From Phorcus lineatus (taxonomy: Eukaryota > Mollusca > Gastropoda > Trochida > Trochidae): DNA of 64,000 nt. Location of the stretch: contig OV121089.1 in assembly GCA_921293015.1 (NCBI GenBank), positions 39,294,520 through 39,358,519 on the forward strand, given 5' to 3'. The notes beneath the pieces are model-generated. The model did not search any database. It was given only the letters and a program-made list of their open reading frames with translations, and had not been told where the DNA came from. Positions 36,899 to 50,270 of the stretch are shown piece by piece (positions within the stretch are counted from its first letter, which is position 1; the number at the start of each line of letters is the position of its first letter). The translations under genes and the position numbers were made by a program.

Positions 36899-39409
36899 AC
36901 TTTGCTCTTGAAATCTTTTATCGACAAACCCTAGGTTGTTGGTTTACACTGGATGCATTTAAAGAAAGTTACCGTGTGATTATCTATGTAACATCTTTAA
37001 CTTTAGGAGCTTTTGTACGTGCCTTTTAGATACAACGTTTGATAGAAATATATATTGTTATGATATCATGTTCTTATTGTTCTTCTGGTTCAACAGAATA
37101 CGACTTTCACATTTTGAAAGCTGATAAACATATACTGGATTTCGCTCTTTGGTCATAAGTAATAACAACAGTGTGTAATCCGAAGGAGACACATCGCACA
37201 CAAAATAATGCCATTACATTGTTGAATATGAAACTTTTCCAATATGATAATTTTGGCGTGAAGAATATTGAGTGTCTATTACATGCGTACTTTCACCAGA
37301 GACAGAGATTAGAGCAAAGATATCTAAAGCACCAAGAAACAAAACGAACTATTATCAGTCCTTAAAGTTAAATTATTTACGGATATTGGAAGTCAACTTT
37401 TCTAAATGAAAGGTTCTTGAAAGCTGCAAGTCAAGGGATGGGATTCCAGTATCGACCTTTTCAAAGCAAATGTCGCATTCGTAACATCAAACTGATCCCA
37501 TGTGTTTGTTGGTTTCTTGACAGTAAATGATAAGAAAATTGTTTATTGCCAAGTAAGGGTAAAATTGCCCAGCTACATCAGCGTATTTGTATCCCGCGGA
37601 GATAAAACACATACCCTGATATCCTCCAGTAAAATATATTACACATAGAGCTTTAAGAATACTCATTCCCACCTCTTTATTCATCACAGATAGTCTTGAT
37701 ACATTAATGAGTTCTAGAGGGCGCACCTCTCATAACGTCAGGAGGGGTATAGTCAAAATAGGCAAATCATGGCTTTTACAACGGGTACAAGGACATGATC
37801 GTAAATCACAAAGTGTTTAATATAAACCTGGAAAAAGGAATTGCAACACCTTCTTTTAGGACGACACCAAATAAAGATGTTCGTTTTTTAGGATCGAATT
37901 CATATGAAAGTGTTTGCTTCAGGTTGACTGATGTCTCAAGATATAAAAAAACCCATGAAAATCTTATCAAATGTATCATTGTAGGAAGAGGCATAAAGAA
38001 AACCCAGTCAAATTTCATAGTCGAAATGGTCTTGCTGCAACTACAAAGTTTGATTAATAGAGGTGGATGTTGACAATTGCTGAATTCGACCGAAGACACT
38101 GAGCAATATAGAAACCCAGTACTTGGTGCAACCCTAATGGCACGAAATGTCCCCTCTTTTATTGAACAAGATGTTGAGCTTTTTGTGAGGCTGCTGGTTC
38201 GATTTCGTGATGGTAGAGTACTTTGCAGAAGAGCTCTGAATATAACTTTGAACCCCTAATGAGTTTAGGTTGCTTGCTGAACATACGAATCATCAAAGAA
38301 AATCTGGCATTGCATATACTTTTCTCCAGTCATATACAGCACCAACATGAAAAGAACAACCAAACTTAATTGCAACATTGTATTGTCAGATAACAAACAA
38401 GTCAATACAGAGTTCATAGAAGAGTAAGAGAACAAACAGTACATATACATGCCCAAAAGGGATATCTCTTAACATAACAGAGCATGACATGAGTTATCTT
38501 TTATTATTAGACCATGCATTGGGTCACCAAGGGCCTCAGATGTCTATAAAAGCATCAAACATCCCTGGGTAAAGGAAGATACACAACATTTCATATGTAA
38601 CATATTCATTCTGGTTCAGGTAAAAAAGCAATCAAAAGAATACCCTTTACATCAGATCATGTCATTGGACAATTCATATAATTATGATATCAAATATGGA
38701 CATATATAAAATCAATACACCCATTCATACGTAATTAACAACTTCATTATCAGGTAAATCACATTGTTACAGAGTATATGATCACATTGTTACAGAGTAA
38801 ATGATCACTCCATTTAGTTTATTGAGGTTGATCTTCGATTTCATTTTTAAAGAGGTTGTTATCCAGAAAATATTCCTATCCTTGCCAAAGATAGCTTTTA
38901 TGAGTTGGTCACATTGACAGCATATAATAAAATTGAATCATCTCTCAAAGTGTGGATACTTGAAAAATATGGTTTCTGCACATTGTCACCATCTTGTTAA
39001 CTAGCTGTGTGTAACTATCCAGTCAGGAAAGTGCAGACTCAACTCTCTCAAGCAAAACAACTCATGCAGTCTAATCACAGTCTTATTAAAGCCTTCCTGC
39101 ACTCAGTTACATCTCCTGTGCAAGCTCTTCAGTAGGGTATGCATGAACTTGATTGACCACTCTGAAAACTCACAACCAATGAGGGTGCTACAATGATGAA
39201 CAATCAGACTAAGATCTTTGACCAGGGCTACAATAAAACTATGAGCGTTGACCAGTACTACAATCAAACTTAGAATGTTGACCAGTGAATCAAGGCCAGT
39301 GATGAAGACTGACCTAAGTTATGAATTGCTTGGGAGGATTGTGCTGCAAGCTTAGAGATGTGTAAAAGTGCCATTATTTTGCAAGATCTCTCTTTACTGG
39401 TAAGTTCCT
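36899..39409. other. Interval between the long-TIR element and the first zinc-finger gene
   Basis: No gene is supported. Around 37820-38260 several frames stay open on both strands, but I cannot tie them to a family. A 23-bp duplication lies at 38761-38806. About three diverged units of ctacaat(c/a)aaact...ttgaccag occur at roughly 39190-39290, probably in the 3' UTR of the zinc-finger gene. Confidence 0.4.
38761..38806. repeat. 23-bp tandem duplication
   Basis: acattgttacagagta(t/a)atg followed by atc occurs twice in a row with one mismatch. Confidence 0.7.
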
Positions 39410-40372
39410 TTATGTATCAACAGGCAAGTGCAATGACTGCGTGGTCCCATCCATGTGAATTTTCATATGTTTCTGCAGCTCACATGCTCGAATAAATGTC
39501 TTATCACACTCACTACATTCAAAAGGTCTCTCACCAGTGTGCCCCATCATGTGTGTCTGCAGTGAACCTAACTGCGTGAATGATTTATTACATACAGTGC
39601 ACTTGTAAGGTCTTTCTCCAGTGTGAACTCTCATATGAGTTGTCAGGGTCCTTGCCACTGTGAAAGCTCTGCCGCATTCAGTGCATTTGTACGGTTTTTC
39701 ACCAGTGTGGATTCTCATGTGAGCCTGAAGGTTGCATGACCCTGTGAAGGTTTGTTCACAAACACTACATTTGTGTGGTCGTTCCCCAGTGTGGATTCTG
39801 ACATGTCTCTGCAGGTCTCCAGAGCGTGCAAAAGATTTACCACATTCATTGCAGTTGAAGGGTTTTTCCCCAGTGTGAATTCTTTTGTGTCTTTGCAGGT
39901 CACTAGACAATGTGAATGTTTTGCCACATTCAGTACACTTGAATGGTCTCTCTCCTGTATGAATTCTTATGTGCCTCTGCAAATCTATGGATCCTGCAAA
40001 TGCTTTACAACATATACTACACACATATGGTCTCTCCCCTGTGTGTATTGCTATATGTGTTTGCAGATTATCTAATCGGGAAAATGCTTTACAACAAACA
40101 TTACATTCGAAAGGTTTCTCTCCAGTATGAATTCTCATGTGTGATTGGAGGTTATTTGAGCGTGTAAATGATTTTCCACACAGATCACACACATATGGTC
40201 TCTCTCCGGTATGAATTCTCATGTGTGACCTCAAGTTATTTGATAATGTAAATGCTTTCCCACATTCGCTACACTTGAAGGGTCTCTCTCCAGTAGCAGT
40301 TTTCAACTGAACCTGTGTAGGTCTTGATTCTCTAAATGTCTTTTCATCGTCACTGTTATCTTTTGGTGTCAT
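39410..40372 (-). CDS. C2H2 zinc-finger protein with 10 fingers
   Basis: A single-exon open frame of 320 residues from the ATG at 40372 (the first ATG after an in-frame TGA) to TAA at 39410. After an acidic leader of about 30 residues come ten consecutive C-x2-C-x12-H-x3-H fingers joined by canonical TGE(R/K)P linkers; most carry FxxSxxLQxHMxxH-type helices. Short C-terminal tail. C2H2 arrays of this type bind DNA in the nucleus as transcription regulators, but no KRAB, SCAN, BTB or ZAD domain is visible, so the target and direction of regulation are unknown. The gene lies on the same strand as the 16-finger gene 5.4 kb upstream and shares finger wording with it (for example [14 protein letters not shown]), suggesting a tandem family. 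A non-coding 5' exon may exist further upstream. Confidence 0.9.
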   Translation of the reverse strand: MTPKDNSDDEKTFRESRPTQVQLKTATGERPFKCSECGKAFTLSNNLRSHMRIHTGERPYVCDLCGKSFTRSNNLQSHMRIHTGEKPFECNVCCKAFSRLDNLQTHIAIHTGERPYVCSICCKAFAGSIDLQRHIRIHTGERPFKCTECGKTFTLSSDLQRHKRIHTGEKPFNCNECGKSFARSGDLQRHVRIHTGERPHKCSVCEQTFTGSCNLQAHMRIHTGEKPYKCTECGRAFTVARTLTTHMRVHTGERPYKCTVCNKSFTQLGSLQTHMMGHTGERPFECSECDKTFIRACELQKHMKIHMDGTTQSLHLPVDT

Positions 40373-41357
40373 AGTTTTTCTACTATGAGCTTTTCTCAAG
40401 TCATGGACTCAGGATACCTTTCTTACCTTTGAAACAATCTACCTTTGTTAATAGAATCCATTCTCCTTCAGTAGGGGTAAAATTGGAGGTAGATGCTTTT
40501 CCCTGTAAAAGCTAACTCCTGTACACATACTTATGCTGCCGTGCATTCTGTAAAAAAAAATAAAAATTAAGGAATCTAGTAATAACAAATACAACATGAA
40601 GTCAGCAATTAATCGTATTGTTGTGAAATTTTAAAAAATATTCAGAAATGAATAAAATTCATCAGAAGAATATAAACAGAATACTTTGTTCTTAATATAT
40701 TAATACTACACTGCCAAATGACATTGATAAAATACCTCGAACATTTAAAAAGAGGAATATAGAAAATACAAGAAAAATGCTTTATATTAATAATATCTTT
40801 ATCTCTTAGAGTTGACAAAACTTTCTCAAATCCAAGCAAATCTGGGCTGGTGTTAATCTTTATAATGCAATCATGTATTGACTTGATCGGCGCACTCACG
40901 ACGACCGCAGCACTAAGACATTTAATTAATGATGCAAAACCGGTTCGATGGGTCAATTGGAAAGGGAGAAATTGCAATCATGACATACTTGTGAGTGGCT
41001 CAGGATCGGCAGTTTTTTAGTTATAACATGCATACGCTCTCATATCGTTGAAATTAATTCAAGACGTTCGTGTTCATTATAAGCTAAAACTTACGTTCAG
41101 AAGAATCCCAAGTGGCTTCAACTGCAAAGTAGACAAAGGGACGTAACTCTTGAAATTCATCCTTAGATTGCGTAAGCACAAAACGGCAAAAGGAAAAAAC
41201 TGAAAACGCCAAAGTAATTAATTCTATCATTTTAGGCGATTGAGAAGTTTATAGTTTAAAAAAACCCCAACCATATGTATATCTAAAAATATATTTTTTT
41301 TAAAAACCGATAAAAATAATACAACCATATTATTTCTTTCAATGTTATTGTGGTACG

Positions 41358-41480
41358 CAGGGGCGGATCCACGATTTTTGAAAGGGGGGGAATTGGGCTA
41401 TTTGTTACGTTACAAATGATTTACTATTCATTTTCATTGACTTGAAGCTATCATTGATTTTCAAAAGGGGGGTCCGGGTC
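41358..41480. mobile_element. Degraded copy 2 of the caggggcggatcc TIR element
   Basis: It starts caggggcggatccacgattttt and shares the core ttgggctatttgttacgtta...aaatgatttactattcatttt with the element at 13945-14136, but lacks the right inverted end and the long C run. Confidence 0.7.
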
Positions 41481-43564
41481 CTGACAATTGAACGTCCTTT
41501 AGCTAGAGTACCATAATCTGCCTTTGGGGTCGGTGCCTGCAAATCAATTCCACCCCAAAGAGTTCGAGATGAGGTATCACGCTAGCCAGGAATCTCTACA
41601 TCTGGGTTAATCACTTCCGTCATCGTGTTGTCAAAGCTATGGAGACTTCACAACTCATTCCAGCTTTGAGAAAACAGTCGACCTAACTTACCGGAATCGT
41701 AAAGAGAATATTCGACCAAGACGGTCATTTATCGCCCCTGTTTTGAACAGTTTTCAACCACGTAATCGCTTTCGGTAGTGCTGTAAAGTCAAGAACTTGA
41801 AGCTTATAAACTTTAGATAAGTTGTAATGAGTAATGAATCACAATTTTGTCTGCAATGGCTAGATGAGAAATAACGTGTCTTTGGACTATTTACTGTCGG
41901 GAAAAGGGACGTTTTGCAAACAATTTCATTGACACGTCGAAAGATGCTGTCGAGACAGCGTGAGGTTGCGATATCAAACACATAACATCTGATGAAGTGG
42001 AGGTTCAGGGGAATTTTGCAGAAAAATAGTTCATTAACAGATTATTAGGACTGAACATTATTGGCCAAGAGATGGATTTGTCCAGGATATTACGTTAGTT
42101 CACAAGCAGCACGCGTCATGATCCACCACATTGACTATTGGAACCTCAAAGTCTTGCAATGAACTTTCCAAATTCCAGATCTTTATCTTTTGAGCAAAAG
42201 CTCATAGGACATCTTTAATGTTCAGATGGAATATATCATACATGACTAATATTGATGTCTCCCAGTTTGTATTCTTTAGAAGCTGTCGAAATCAACGTCA
42301 GCAGCGTCAACTCTGAGGCTGGTTCAAAATGTCAGCGTAATAACCAAATGTACAACGTATGTAAACTTTGTCACAATGATCTGTTTGAGAACAGATGTAC
42401 ATGAGCCAGCTTGGTGGGTTTTTTAGGTCCTAAGGGTTATGAGCAAACGTTAACGACCCTTAGGTATGATGAGGAAAATGTCTGAAATCTTATTCAAACA
42501 TTCGAACTCGTTTGTATCTTTTAATAATCAAACAGCTATGTGAATATCTGAGAAGGTAGATACGATAACAAGTAATTCATCGGAAGTACGTGGTCTGTTG
42601 GAATTAACTATTATATATTTTCATATTCCTTCTTTTGTACAATATTCAGGGCCGAGTCAGGGGCAAGATTCTATTTCATTTCAAAGAAAAAGTGCTTTAT
42701 TGTTTTCTTCGATTACAACTTTTGTACTGTCTATTGGAATCTTGGTTAAGGGAAAAGGTTGTTTTAAGCATTGGGAAAAATGATGGAGATGAAACGTGTA
42801 CCTTCTGCTGCTAATTATTGATTTTTGTGACTTTGAAGGTTGTTTTTTAAGCGTCATTTTCTAAACAAATTTTATCGTGAAGTTATGGCAAACGGAGAGA
42901 ATGGTGTGCATGTCACAGGTGAAATAGAAATGTTTATTGCTTATCTGTTTTATACAAGCGATAATTTGAGACAAAAAACTCTAAAAGAATATAATTTCTA
43001 TTTATACTGTCAGTAGAGCTTACTTCAGATGTTTGATATTCTAATCTGAAATTGATTGCATGCACGATGCATGTTCATTTGGATGATATAGTCAAAATAA
43101 TAGGAGCATCTACAAAAGAAAGTTCCCATACCTACGCCATCGTTCAGCGTTTTTTTTAGCTTTTCTCTTATAACTTTGATTGAAAACAAATATTATTCCG
43201 ACGGGTAAAAAACATTTGAAAAGGTTTTATTTTCAAAAGTACAAGGTCTCGATGGAAATCGTATACTATGGAAATTAATCAAGCCACATCCCTATTTGCA
43301 GTAACGTCACACTCTCGATAACATTGTAATTACCATATAAGTCCGTACTTTTATTTAAGTGAAAGAAAAGGTTAGAGAGGACACCTAGACAAACGTACTA
43401 TAGATATTCCACTATATTTCTAGGTAGCACAGGTTTGGTCACCATTTCATTTTTAAAAAAGCGTTGTCAAATTTTCATGCATAGGCGTCAATGTCGGTAT
43501 AATTCAAACCTATTGTTCATCGGAACCAAGAAAATGTCATGTAAGTACAAATATTGACTTGCCA

Positions 43565-43862
43565 AAAATATTTTGTTTGACCTAACTGTTCACGAACGAC
43601 TGATTCCAGACGACTCTTCATTCCTAGGATCAATCTCAATTTGATTCTGAGAAATCCTGTTACAGTTCACAAACAAAACGACACTCAAGCCGTTAAGAGT
43701 AAGGACAGATGGGCCTCTCTGTACGACACGGCGGTCAAAAATGTCCCCAAAATGTTCAATGGGTCTAATCTCCGGAATCGCTTGCTTGCATGGGAACGTC
43801 ATCCATCGAGCACGGGATCTGCGTGGCCCGGCACTGTAAACCACCAGATAGCATTGTGGCAA
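43565..43862 (-). pseudogene. Tc1/mariner transposase C-terminal relic
   Basis: The minus-strand frame contains RPIEHFGDIFDRRVVQRGP and later LFVNCNRISQNQI. These match the typical Tc1-like order (D/N)PIEH-x-WD-x-L-x-RRV-x-QR...W-N-x-IPQ-x-x-I around the third catalytic acidic residue. The last part (GMKSRLESVVREQLGQTKY) continues in a shifted frame, and upstream similarity is scrambled. Only the C-terminal third remains and it is frame-shifted, so it is inactive. Confidence 0.72.
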
Positions 43863-45757
43863 GACGATGGTTGTCGAAATGCAGGATTTATAAACCTGTC
43901 AGGGATCTCTTGAAGGTAGCCAAGCTTTCCTAGAATCGTAATTCCTACAAAACTCTCTTCCTCATCTCCAGTTGATTGTACTAGTAGAATCTTTATCTTA
44001 AATTTCATCACAATGTTCATCTTTCCCTGCATGACTTTAAATTGCAACTAATCAACTATATCACTTGCTAATTTACACTTTGCTGCCAAATTGTCAAAAT
44101 TTGTGTTTTGAGTGCAGCGCCCTCTTAGGCAGAAAGTTGCAATTCTCTTATGATCTCTCATTGGGCTATAACGAACCATCGCAGCAGCCACAAGCACAGA
44201 AAAGTATGGAAAAATGCCACAAAGCCAATCTTAGCAAGTTACAAGAGCGGAAAATGCTGCAAGGCCCATCTTAGCGAATCATTGGAATTGGCATAAGAAA
44301 AGACAATGCATGAAAAGATGCACAATGTTCAGCTAAGGTTGGTTTTCTCCTAATACAAATCCTCTTAACTTGTTTGAAAAAAATATGTTGTCTTAGCTTG
44401 TTTGGAAAAAAATGTGGTAGAAGCATTCCAATAGACTGAAAACTACAAATAGAGAAGATTGAAATGCTTTATTATCCGTATAAATATCAGATTTACAGTT
44501 TCCTCACAGCATGGAAACAATTATTTCAAACACAAAACTGAGCCCAAAAAAATATTTACCAAAAAAATGGATCAGCTTTGTGATATCATCACAGCGATCT
44601 AAACACCTTTCTCACAATGAGAAAATTCAGTCTTTTATCAATTATAACAATACAACAAAATAAAAGACACCCCTGTGTCTCCTGATAGTAATTATAATAG
44701 TCAACTTGTTGATTCAAGAAATAATAACTTTCGTAAGCCCCAATATTTGTTGCTTTGGTCCAAATACATTGATAAAACCTGACAGTTTGAGTACTTAAGT
44801 GAGTTGGTCTTTAGGGCCTCTTCATCAAAATTTCAACTAATGGCAATATTTCAGACATTAGCTGCGTGAAGATAGATTGATGGGATTCACAATGTATACA
44901 TTTATGCTGTTTTCCACACAAAAATATATCATGAATAGAAATTATTTGGATTTTTTTTACTTTGGCACAAAAAAGAATTTTATCTAAAGTTTGCTGGCAA
45001 TGGTTTCTAACATCATCATTTTGGACTCTCAACTCACAGGGTTTTGTAAATTAAGAACAATAATTCATTATGAATTTTGGGGTCTAAAATATTAAAAAAC
45101 CCTCTAAACTTCCACACTAATTATGCAACAAATTCAAATCAACAATTCGAAATATTACATGTAAAATACACCATTCCCTTTCTTAGCCAGTAGAAATCAT
45201 TTCCATTTACATACACAACTTAAGACTCACACAACAAAACCATTATGATTCATAATCATAGTCTCTTGGAGACAACCAGGCAATAAATTAGTGAATGTTT
45301 ACAAAGGACCTTTTACAATTTACAGGGCACCCTTTACTTAGGTTAACCCTTATTCACATTCTTTTTCATTCTTATTCTCACAGCAAGGCATCTTTTGTGC
45401 CGGTCTCAATCACTGGCTAAGTTATGCCGTGGAGTATTGCACCAAAACTTGTATTGAAATGCCCTAATCAACGATTAGTAGTAGCCTCGAGAGGGATGAG
45501 TAACTTTATTATCTATTCATATAATATCCTCTGTATCAGAATCAGATGCAGAAAGCTGTTGAATGGCGAATAAAAAGTGATAATTTGCAGCAAGACTCAA
45601 ATTAGCCTGTGATTAAAACTGGCACTGATTATACCTTGCTGGGAAAGTTGTCATTATACCAAGGAAGGTGACCATAATCACTTATTATTACTTAAAGCTT
45701 TGTAAAAACATGACATTTCTTATTACTTTCTCCCTTTGACTCTTTGTTCATGTTTCA

Positions 45758-47929
45758 TCAGACTTGCCATGACTGTGACAGTTCCCTAGCATGACTTTTC
45801 AAGTGTCGTTGCAAAGAAGACAACTGAGTGAACCTTCTGCCACACTCCTCACACTTGTATGGTTTTTCACCAGTGTGAGTTCTCATGTGTGCTGCCAGGT
45901 GACTTGCCTCGATGAATGTTTTACCACAATCACAACATGAAAATGGTCTCTCTCCAGTGTGGGTTCTCATGTGAATCTGGAGGTTATTTGACGCTGTATA
46001 TGCCTTACCACACTCGCTACACTTAAAGGGCTTCTCTCCCGAGTGAGTCTTCATGTGTTTGTGGAGAACATGTTGAAATGCAAATGATTTACCACACTCA
46101 CTACACTCGTGCGGCCTCTGGTCAGAGTGAACTCCCTTGTGAGCTTGCAAGCCATCCAATCGTGCAAAAGATTTACCACATTCACCACACTCGTATGGTT
46201 TCTCTCCTGTGTGAACTCTCATGTGAAACTTGAGACCCTGGGGGCGTGTAAATGTCTGCCCACATAAACTGCACAGGTAGGGTCTCTCTCCAGAATGAAT
46301 CCTCATGTGAGCATACAGGTTACTCTGCGCTGTGAAGCTCTTGTCACATTGGTTACACTTGTATGCCTTTTCACCAGTGTGAATTCTCATATGCATCTGC
46401 ATACCACTCAAATGTGCAAAAGGTTTCCCACACTCACTACACTGATATGGCATTTCTCCAGTATGAATTCTCATATGAGACTTGAGGTTACTTGACCCAG
46501 CAAATGACCTGCCACATTCAGTACACTTGTATGGCTTCTCTCCAGTGTGTAGTCTCATGTGATACTGCAGATGACAAAAGACAGAGAATGACTTCTTGCA
46601 CTCGCTACATTCATATGGTTTCTCTCCAGTGTGAACCCGCATGTGGAGCTCCAGATTGTAGGCTCCTGTGAATGATTTACCACATTCACTGCACTGGTAT
46701 GGTTTGATACGTGCATCACTTCCCAAGGGGGAAATATGACACTTCATATGTGTCTGTAAAATATTTGACCTCGTAAATGTCTTGCCACATTCATTGCATG
46801 CAAATGGTCTCTCGCCGGTATGTGTTCTCAAGTGCGACTTCAAGTTATTGGATTCTCGAAATGCTTTGTCACATTCTGTACATTTGTATGGTCTTTCTCC
46901 AGTGTGTATTCTCATGTGTATCTGCAAGTTACTTGATGCAGTGTATCCCTTTCCACACTCATTACACACATAGGGTCTCTCCCCAGTGTGATTTCTCATA
47001 TGTATCTTTAAATTGAATGAGCGTGTAAATGATTGACCACAAACACTACACACAAATGGTCTCTCCCCAGTATGGCTTCTCATGTGTATCTGCAGGTTAC
47101 TTGAAAGTTTAAAGGTTTTACCACACTCTTTACACCGATGTGGCTTCTCATCAGAATGAGGTCCAACGTGAGGTTGAAGGAGGCCATATCCTGCAAATGT
47201 TGTGTTACACAGTCTATCTGTGTTCGGTCCCACAGTTTCAATATCCTGTAAAAGATTTGCTTTTTGTAATGTATTATAATATTGACTAAAGTCTGGTAAA
47301 CTATCATCATATTCATTTGAGTCTGCTGTTTTCTCATATTCACTTGATTCTTGAATTGTTTTATGATTATCAATTTCAGATTCTGGGAATGTAATATCAC
47401 ATTCAGTTGATTCTATAAATGTTTGATTATTTCGACTTGGTTCTAGCAAAGTTTGATTATTTTCACTTTGTTCTATAAATGTTTCATCCTTTCTTCTTGA
47501 CTCTGGAAATGTTTGATTATTTTCACATGGTTCTAGAAAAGCTAAACCATTTTCATTTGATTCTGGAAATGTTTTATCAATTTCACTTGATTCTGGTAGT
47601 GTTTTACTACTTTCAATAGACTCGTATGATCTTTCCTCAATATTATCAGAATATTTTTGGGACTTCAAAAATTTTGATCCTGAAAATTCTTCATCACATT
47701 TTCTTGTTTCTTGTAATGTTTTTTCATATTCACTGCTTGTCTGTATCTTCTCTTCAGTTTCATTATGTAACTGCAAAACATCTGCTTCTCCAAAGTCTTC
47801 ATCACTTTCACTTGAATCTAGTAAAGGTTCACATCGCATGTGGAGTTTCTCTCCAGCATGAATCTGTGCCTTGAAATCACTTGAATCTGTAAACGTTTCA
47901 GGATACTCACTGCAGTGGAATGGGGTCAT
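45758..47929 (-). CDS. C2H2 zinc-finger protein with 16 fingers and an acidic decapeptide-repeat leader
   Basis: A single-exon open frame of 723 residues from the ATG at 47929 to TGA at 45758; in-frame stops lie upstream. The C-terminal two thirds (about 265-715) hold 16 intact C2H2 fingers with TGEKP-type linkers. One enlarged linker (about 11 extra residues, near 398-411) separates fingers 1-5 from 6-16. Before them are two degenerate fingers, one at the extreme N-terminus (C-S-E-Y in place of C-x2-C) and one near 240-262. Residues about 110-195 are a roughly ten-residue acidic repeat of the form (E/R)NNQTF(P/I)ES. No KRAB, BTB or ZAD domain is visible. It is presumably a nuclear DNA-binding regulator with unknown target. 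It is in tandem with the 10-finger gene on the same strand. Confidence 0.9.
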   Translation of the reverse strand: MTPFHCSEYPETFTDSSDFKAQIHAGEKLHMRCEPLLDSSESDEDFGEADVLQLHNETEEKIQTSSEYEKTLQETRKCDEEFSGSKFLKSQKYSDNIEERSYESIESSKTLPESSEIDKTFPESNENGLAFLEPCENNQTFPESRRKDETFIEQSENNQTLLEPSRNNQTFIESTECDITFPESEIDNHKTIQESSEYEKTADSNEYDDSLPDFSQYYNTLQKANLLQDIETVGPNTDRLCNTTFAGYGLLQPHVGPHSDEKPHRCKECGKTFKLSSNLQIHMRSHTGERPFVCSVCGQSFTRSFNLKIHMRNHTGERPYVCNECGKGYTASSNLQIHMRIHTGERPYKCTECDKAFRESNNLKSHLRTHTGERPFACNECGKTFTRSNILQTHMKCHISPLGSDARIKPYQCSECGKSFTGAYNLELHMRVHTGEKPYECSECKKSFSVFCHLQYHMRLHTGEKPYKCTECGRSFAGSSNLKSHMRIHTGEMPYQCSECGKPFAHLSGMQMHMRIHTGEKAYKCNQCDKSFTAQSNLYAHMRIHSGERPYLCSLCGQTFTRPQGLKFHMRVHTGEKPYECGECGKSFARLDGLQAHKGVHSDQRPHECSECGKSFAFQHVLHKHMKTHSGEKPFKCSECGKAYTASNNLQIHMRTHTGERPFSCCDCGKTFIEASHLAAHMRTHTGEKPYKCEECGRRFTQLSSLQRHLKSHARELSQSWQV

Positions 47930-48207
47930 TGTCTGAATAGTCAAATCTTTACAGAGTCTCCTTCACACACACAATCATGACCTGATTGATGAATAACATG
48001 TATCCACTATGAACTATTCTTCTACAGAGCACAGGGCTTTCCTTTAGTCCCCCTCGTCTGTGATGACATGGTGTTGATGTTGAAAAAGCTAGACCTTCTG
48101 TTGAGTGTTACAGGTGCTTTAATACCTTCTATACACAAAAATGAGAGGGTGTTGTTGTTTATCAGATGAGAGCTTCTGTAAGAAATTACAGGTGATTTAC
48201 TACCTTC
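47930..48207 (-). other. Probable 5' UTR exon of the 16-finger gene with an internal duplication
   Basis: A strong minus-strand acceptor (ttcttttcag, ending at 48208) opens an exon that runs without a further splice signal into the ATG at 47929. Its first 185 nt form an open frame to a stop at 48022 containing two diverged copies of EG(S/I)K(S/A)PV...RSS...NTxS (24-26 codons each). It is best read as 5' UTR with a small upstream frame; a separate small protein exon is the alternative. Confidence 0.4.
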
Positions 48208-50239
48208 CTGAAAAGAAATGACAAGGGTAGTTAAAATCATGAAACAGAAGTCATAAAACAAAAATTTAGGTATATACCCCAAACTCAGACGTATACTTTA
48301 AAAACATGGAAATAAAGATAAAAGATATATATAATAAATGGATGATATCTACCCCTAAAAGCTGTATACCTACCTACTATAAAGCCCTGTCATGTCTATA
48401 TTTTGGGGAGTGGGATGACAACAGACACACAACTTACAAATCTCGGAAGTCCATTCTACAAAAATGATGAATGCAACACTGTTTTTTGAGTCAGGAGAGA
48501 ATTTTAGCCAGGAAGCAAATATAAATTGTGTAATAGTCTTGGTGCAAGGCAACTACACACAAAATTTGAGTTTTTGGAATGACACAGGGGAGGGGCTCAA
48601 ATAAAATCCATGCCAAAATTGTTATGGCATTTTATTTTCATCATAATCAGCACATTAGCTTTCATTCTTAGCCATAAGAGAAGAAAATGAAAACATTTTT
48701 GGTTTATAATGTCAATCTTGTTTTGAAATCATCCATTTATGGTATTTCAGTGGCAGAGGATTCTTTCAGTTTTATATGAAAATATATTTACAGGCTTATT
48801 TCAATTTTGTTTAAATACAGTCTTTGCATTTGAATTTAATCTTATTAATTCCCATAAGACATGACATATTAAGTAATGGGACAGTCCTGTTTATACAAGT
48901 ATGTTATATCATAACCTCAGGGTTATATTTTGCTTGATTCATATTAGACAACTAGATAAATGAGAGGGCACACTAAGCATAATAGAATGAGAATGAAAAG
49001 CAAAGCCATTTATCGGCGCTAGGAGCATGAAAAGCCTTGCTAGGAATTTAAATGACATTGTTGATTAGACTTATATTAAATTGTTTGTAAATGTTTGAAT
49101 ATTCCATCATTACTAGTCTGACAATTAGACTCCGAAATGAAAAATGCATCAGTTAATCGAAAATTTTAAAAAAAAATTAAATGACATGAAAAGGAGGCTT
49201 AAATTGAAATCAAGCTCAAAAATCTTTTTATAGACTTGCTTAGGCTTCTACCTTACTTCAGGGTCTGGCCTATATTTATATCGTTACATATAATCTACTT
49301 TTATGATGTTGTAAAATTGGTAGTAGTACAGTGCTTTTTATCATGTTATTTCCCTCAAAACAACATATCTGACCGTTGCCGATAGATTGAAATGTTGGTA
49401 AAACATAAGCTGTGAGTGTCATTTTGTCTGAACCTGATGTGTACACATTCACTCTTTCTTAATTAGCAACGATTGTTCAGAAAAATTCTTTCCGAATAAA
49501 TAAGCAGACTGTATTAGTGTGGCTCACACACTGACACTGGATAGAATTATGGATAAGGAATTTCAACAGTCAAAAAATTAATTTAAGTGTGCTCTGACAT
49601 TGCAACCTTGGTTTTGCCTGGTAATAATCTCATTTCATGATTTATTAATGCTTAAATGCAATAGCAGAGCGGATTTGTCTTCTGACACCTAAGTTTGTGT
49701 GCTCTTTTTTTGTGTTGGCTATAGTGACCAAGTAAAAAAACCACAAGATAATGCAGTCGCTAAATTCGTCAATGAATGACACATTCGTTCCATTTCAGTG
49801 ACCCTAAGATTTCATCGCTCTTCTGCATGGCAGTTTGTTAAGACAATGGATGTAACGTTTATGTTATATTTTAACAAAGAGAGTTAGAAATATGTGTACA
49901 CTATACCTGTTTACAAAATAGTAATATTAAGCGTTAACCGTAAACTAACTTTCATAATACTCTCGAGTTGAAGAACGAATGCTCAAGGGACGTAACTCCA
50001 AACTTTCCACCCTTAGATATGCAGTGAACAAACCGATAAAAGAAAAAAACGGCAAGTTTTTTGGGTTTTTTTTTACATTTTGAGAGGTTTTCTATAATAA
50101 TATATATATGTAATAATAAACTTACCGACATGTGCTGTTACTTTTGTGCCTATATTGAATGTTTTTTGAAAGTAGTACAGATCGGATAAAAAGTTTTTAG
50201 ATTCCAGCTAAGGGCAACGATTACGCTAGATAAACGTTA

Positions 50240-50270
50240 TGACGTCTAAACGATTGGCTATTATGACGTC
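50240..50270. promoter_or_regulatory. Paired CRE-like sites
   Basis: tgacgtct at 50240-50247 and tgacgtc at 50264-50270. They resemble CREB/ATF half and full sites; no start site is identified nearby. Confidence 0.3.

Larger units (their letters stand above)
40373..45757. other. Interval between the two zinc-finger genes
   Basis: No intact gene. It contains a degraded copy of the caggggcggatcc element (41358-41480) and a Tc1/mariner transposase relic (43565-43862). A TTTATT at 45505-45510, read as AATAAA on the minus strand, could be the poly(A) signal of the 16-finger gene. The part just upstream of 40372 should contain the 10-finger gene's promoter. Confidence 0.4.

Noticed and set aside
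37795-38260. Open frames on both strands around 38 kb, possibly part of a transposon
   Set aside because: No transposase or gag/pol motif could be recognised, and no inverted ends or target duplication were found.
40373-40399. TTG-initiated extension of the 10-finger protein
   Set aside because: Non-ATG; the first ATG after the in-frame stop is at 40372. The same logic sets the start of the 16-finger gene at 47929.
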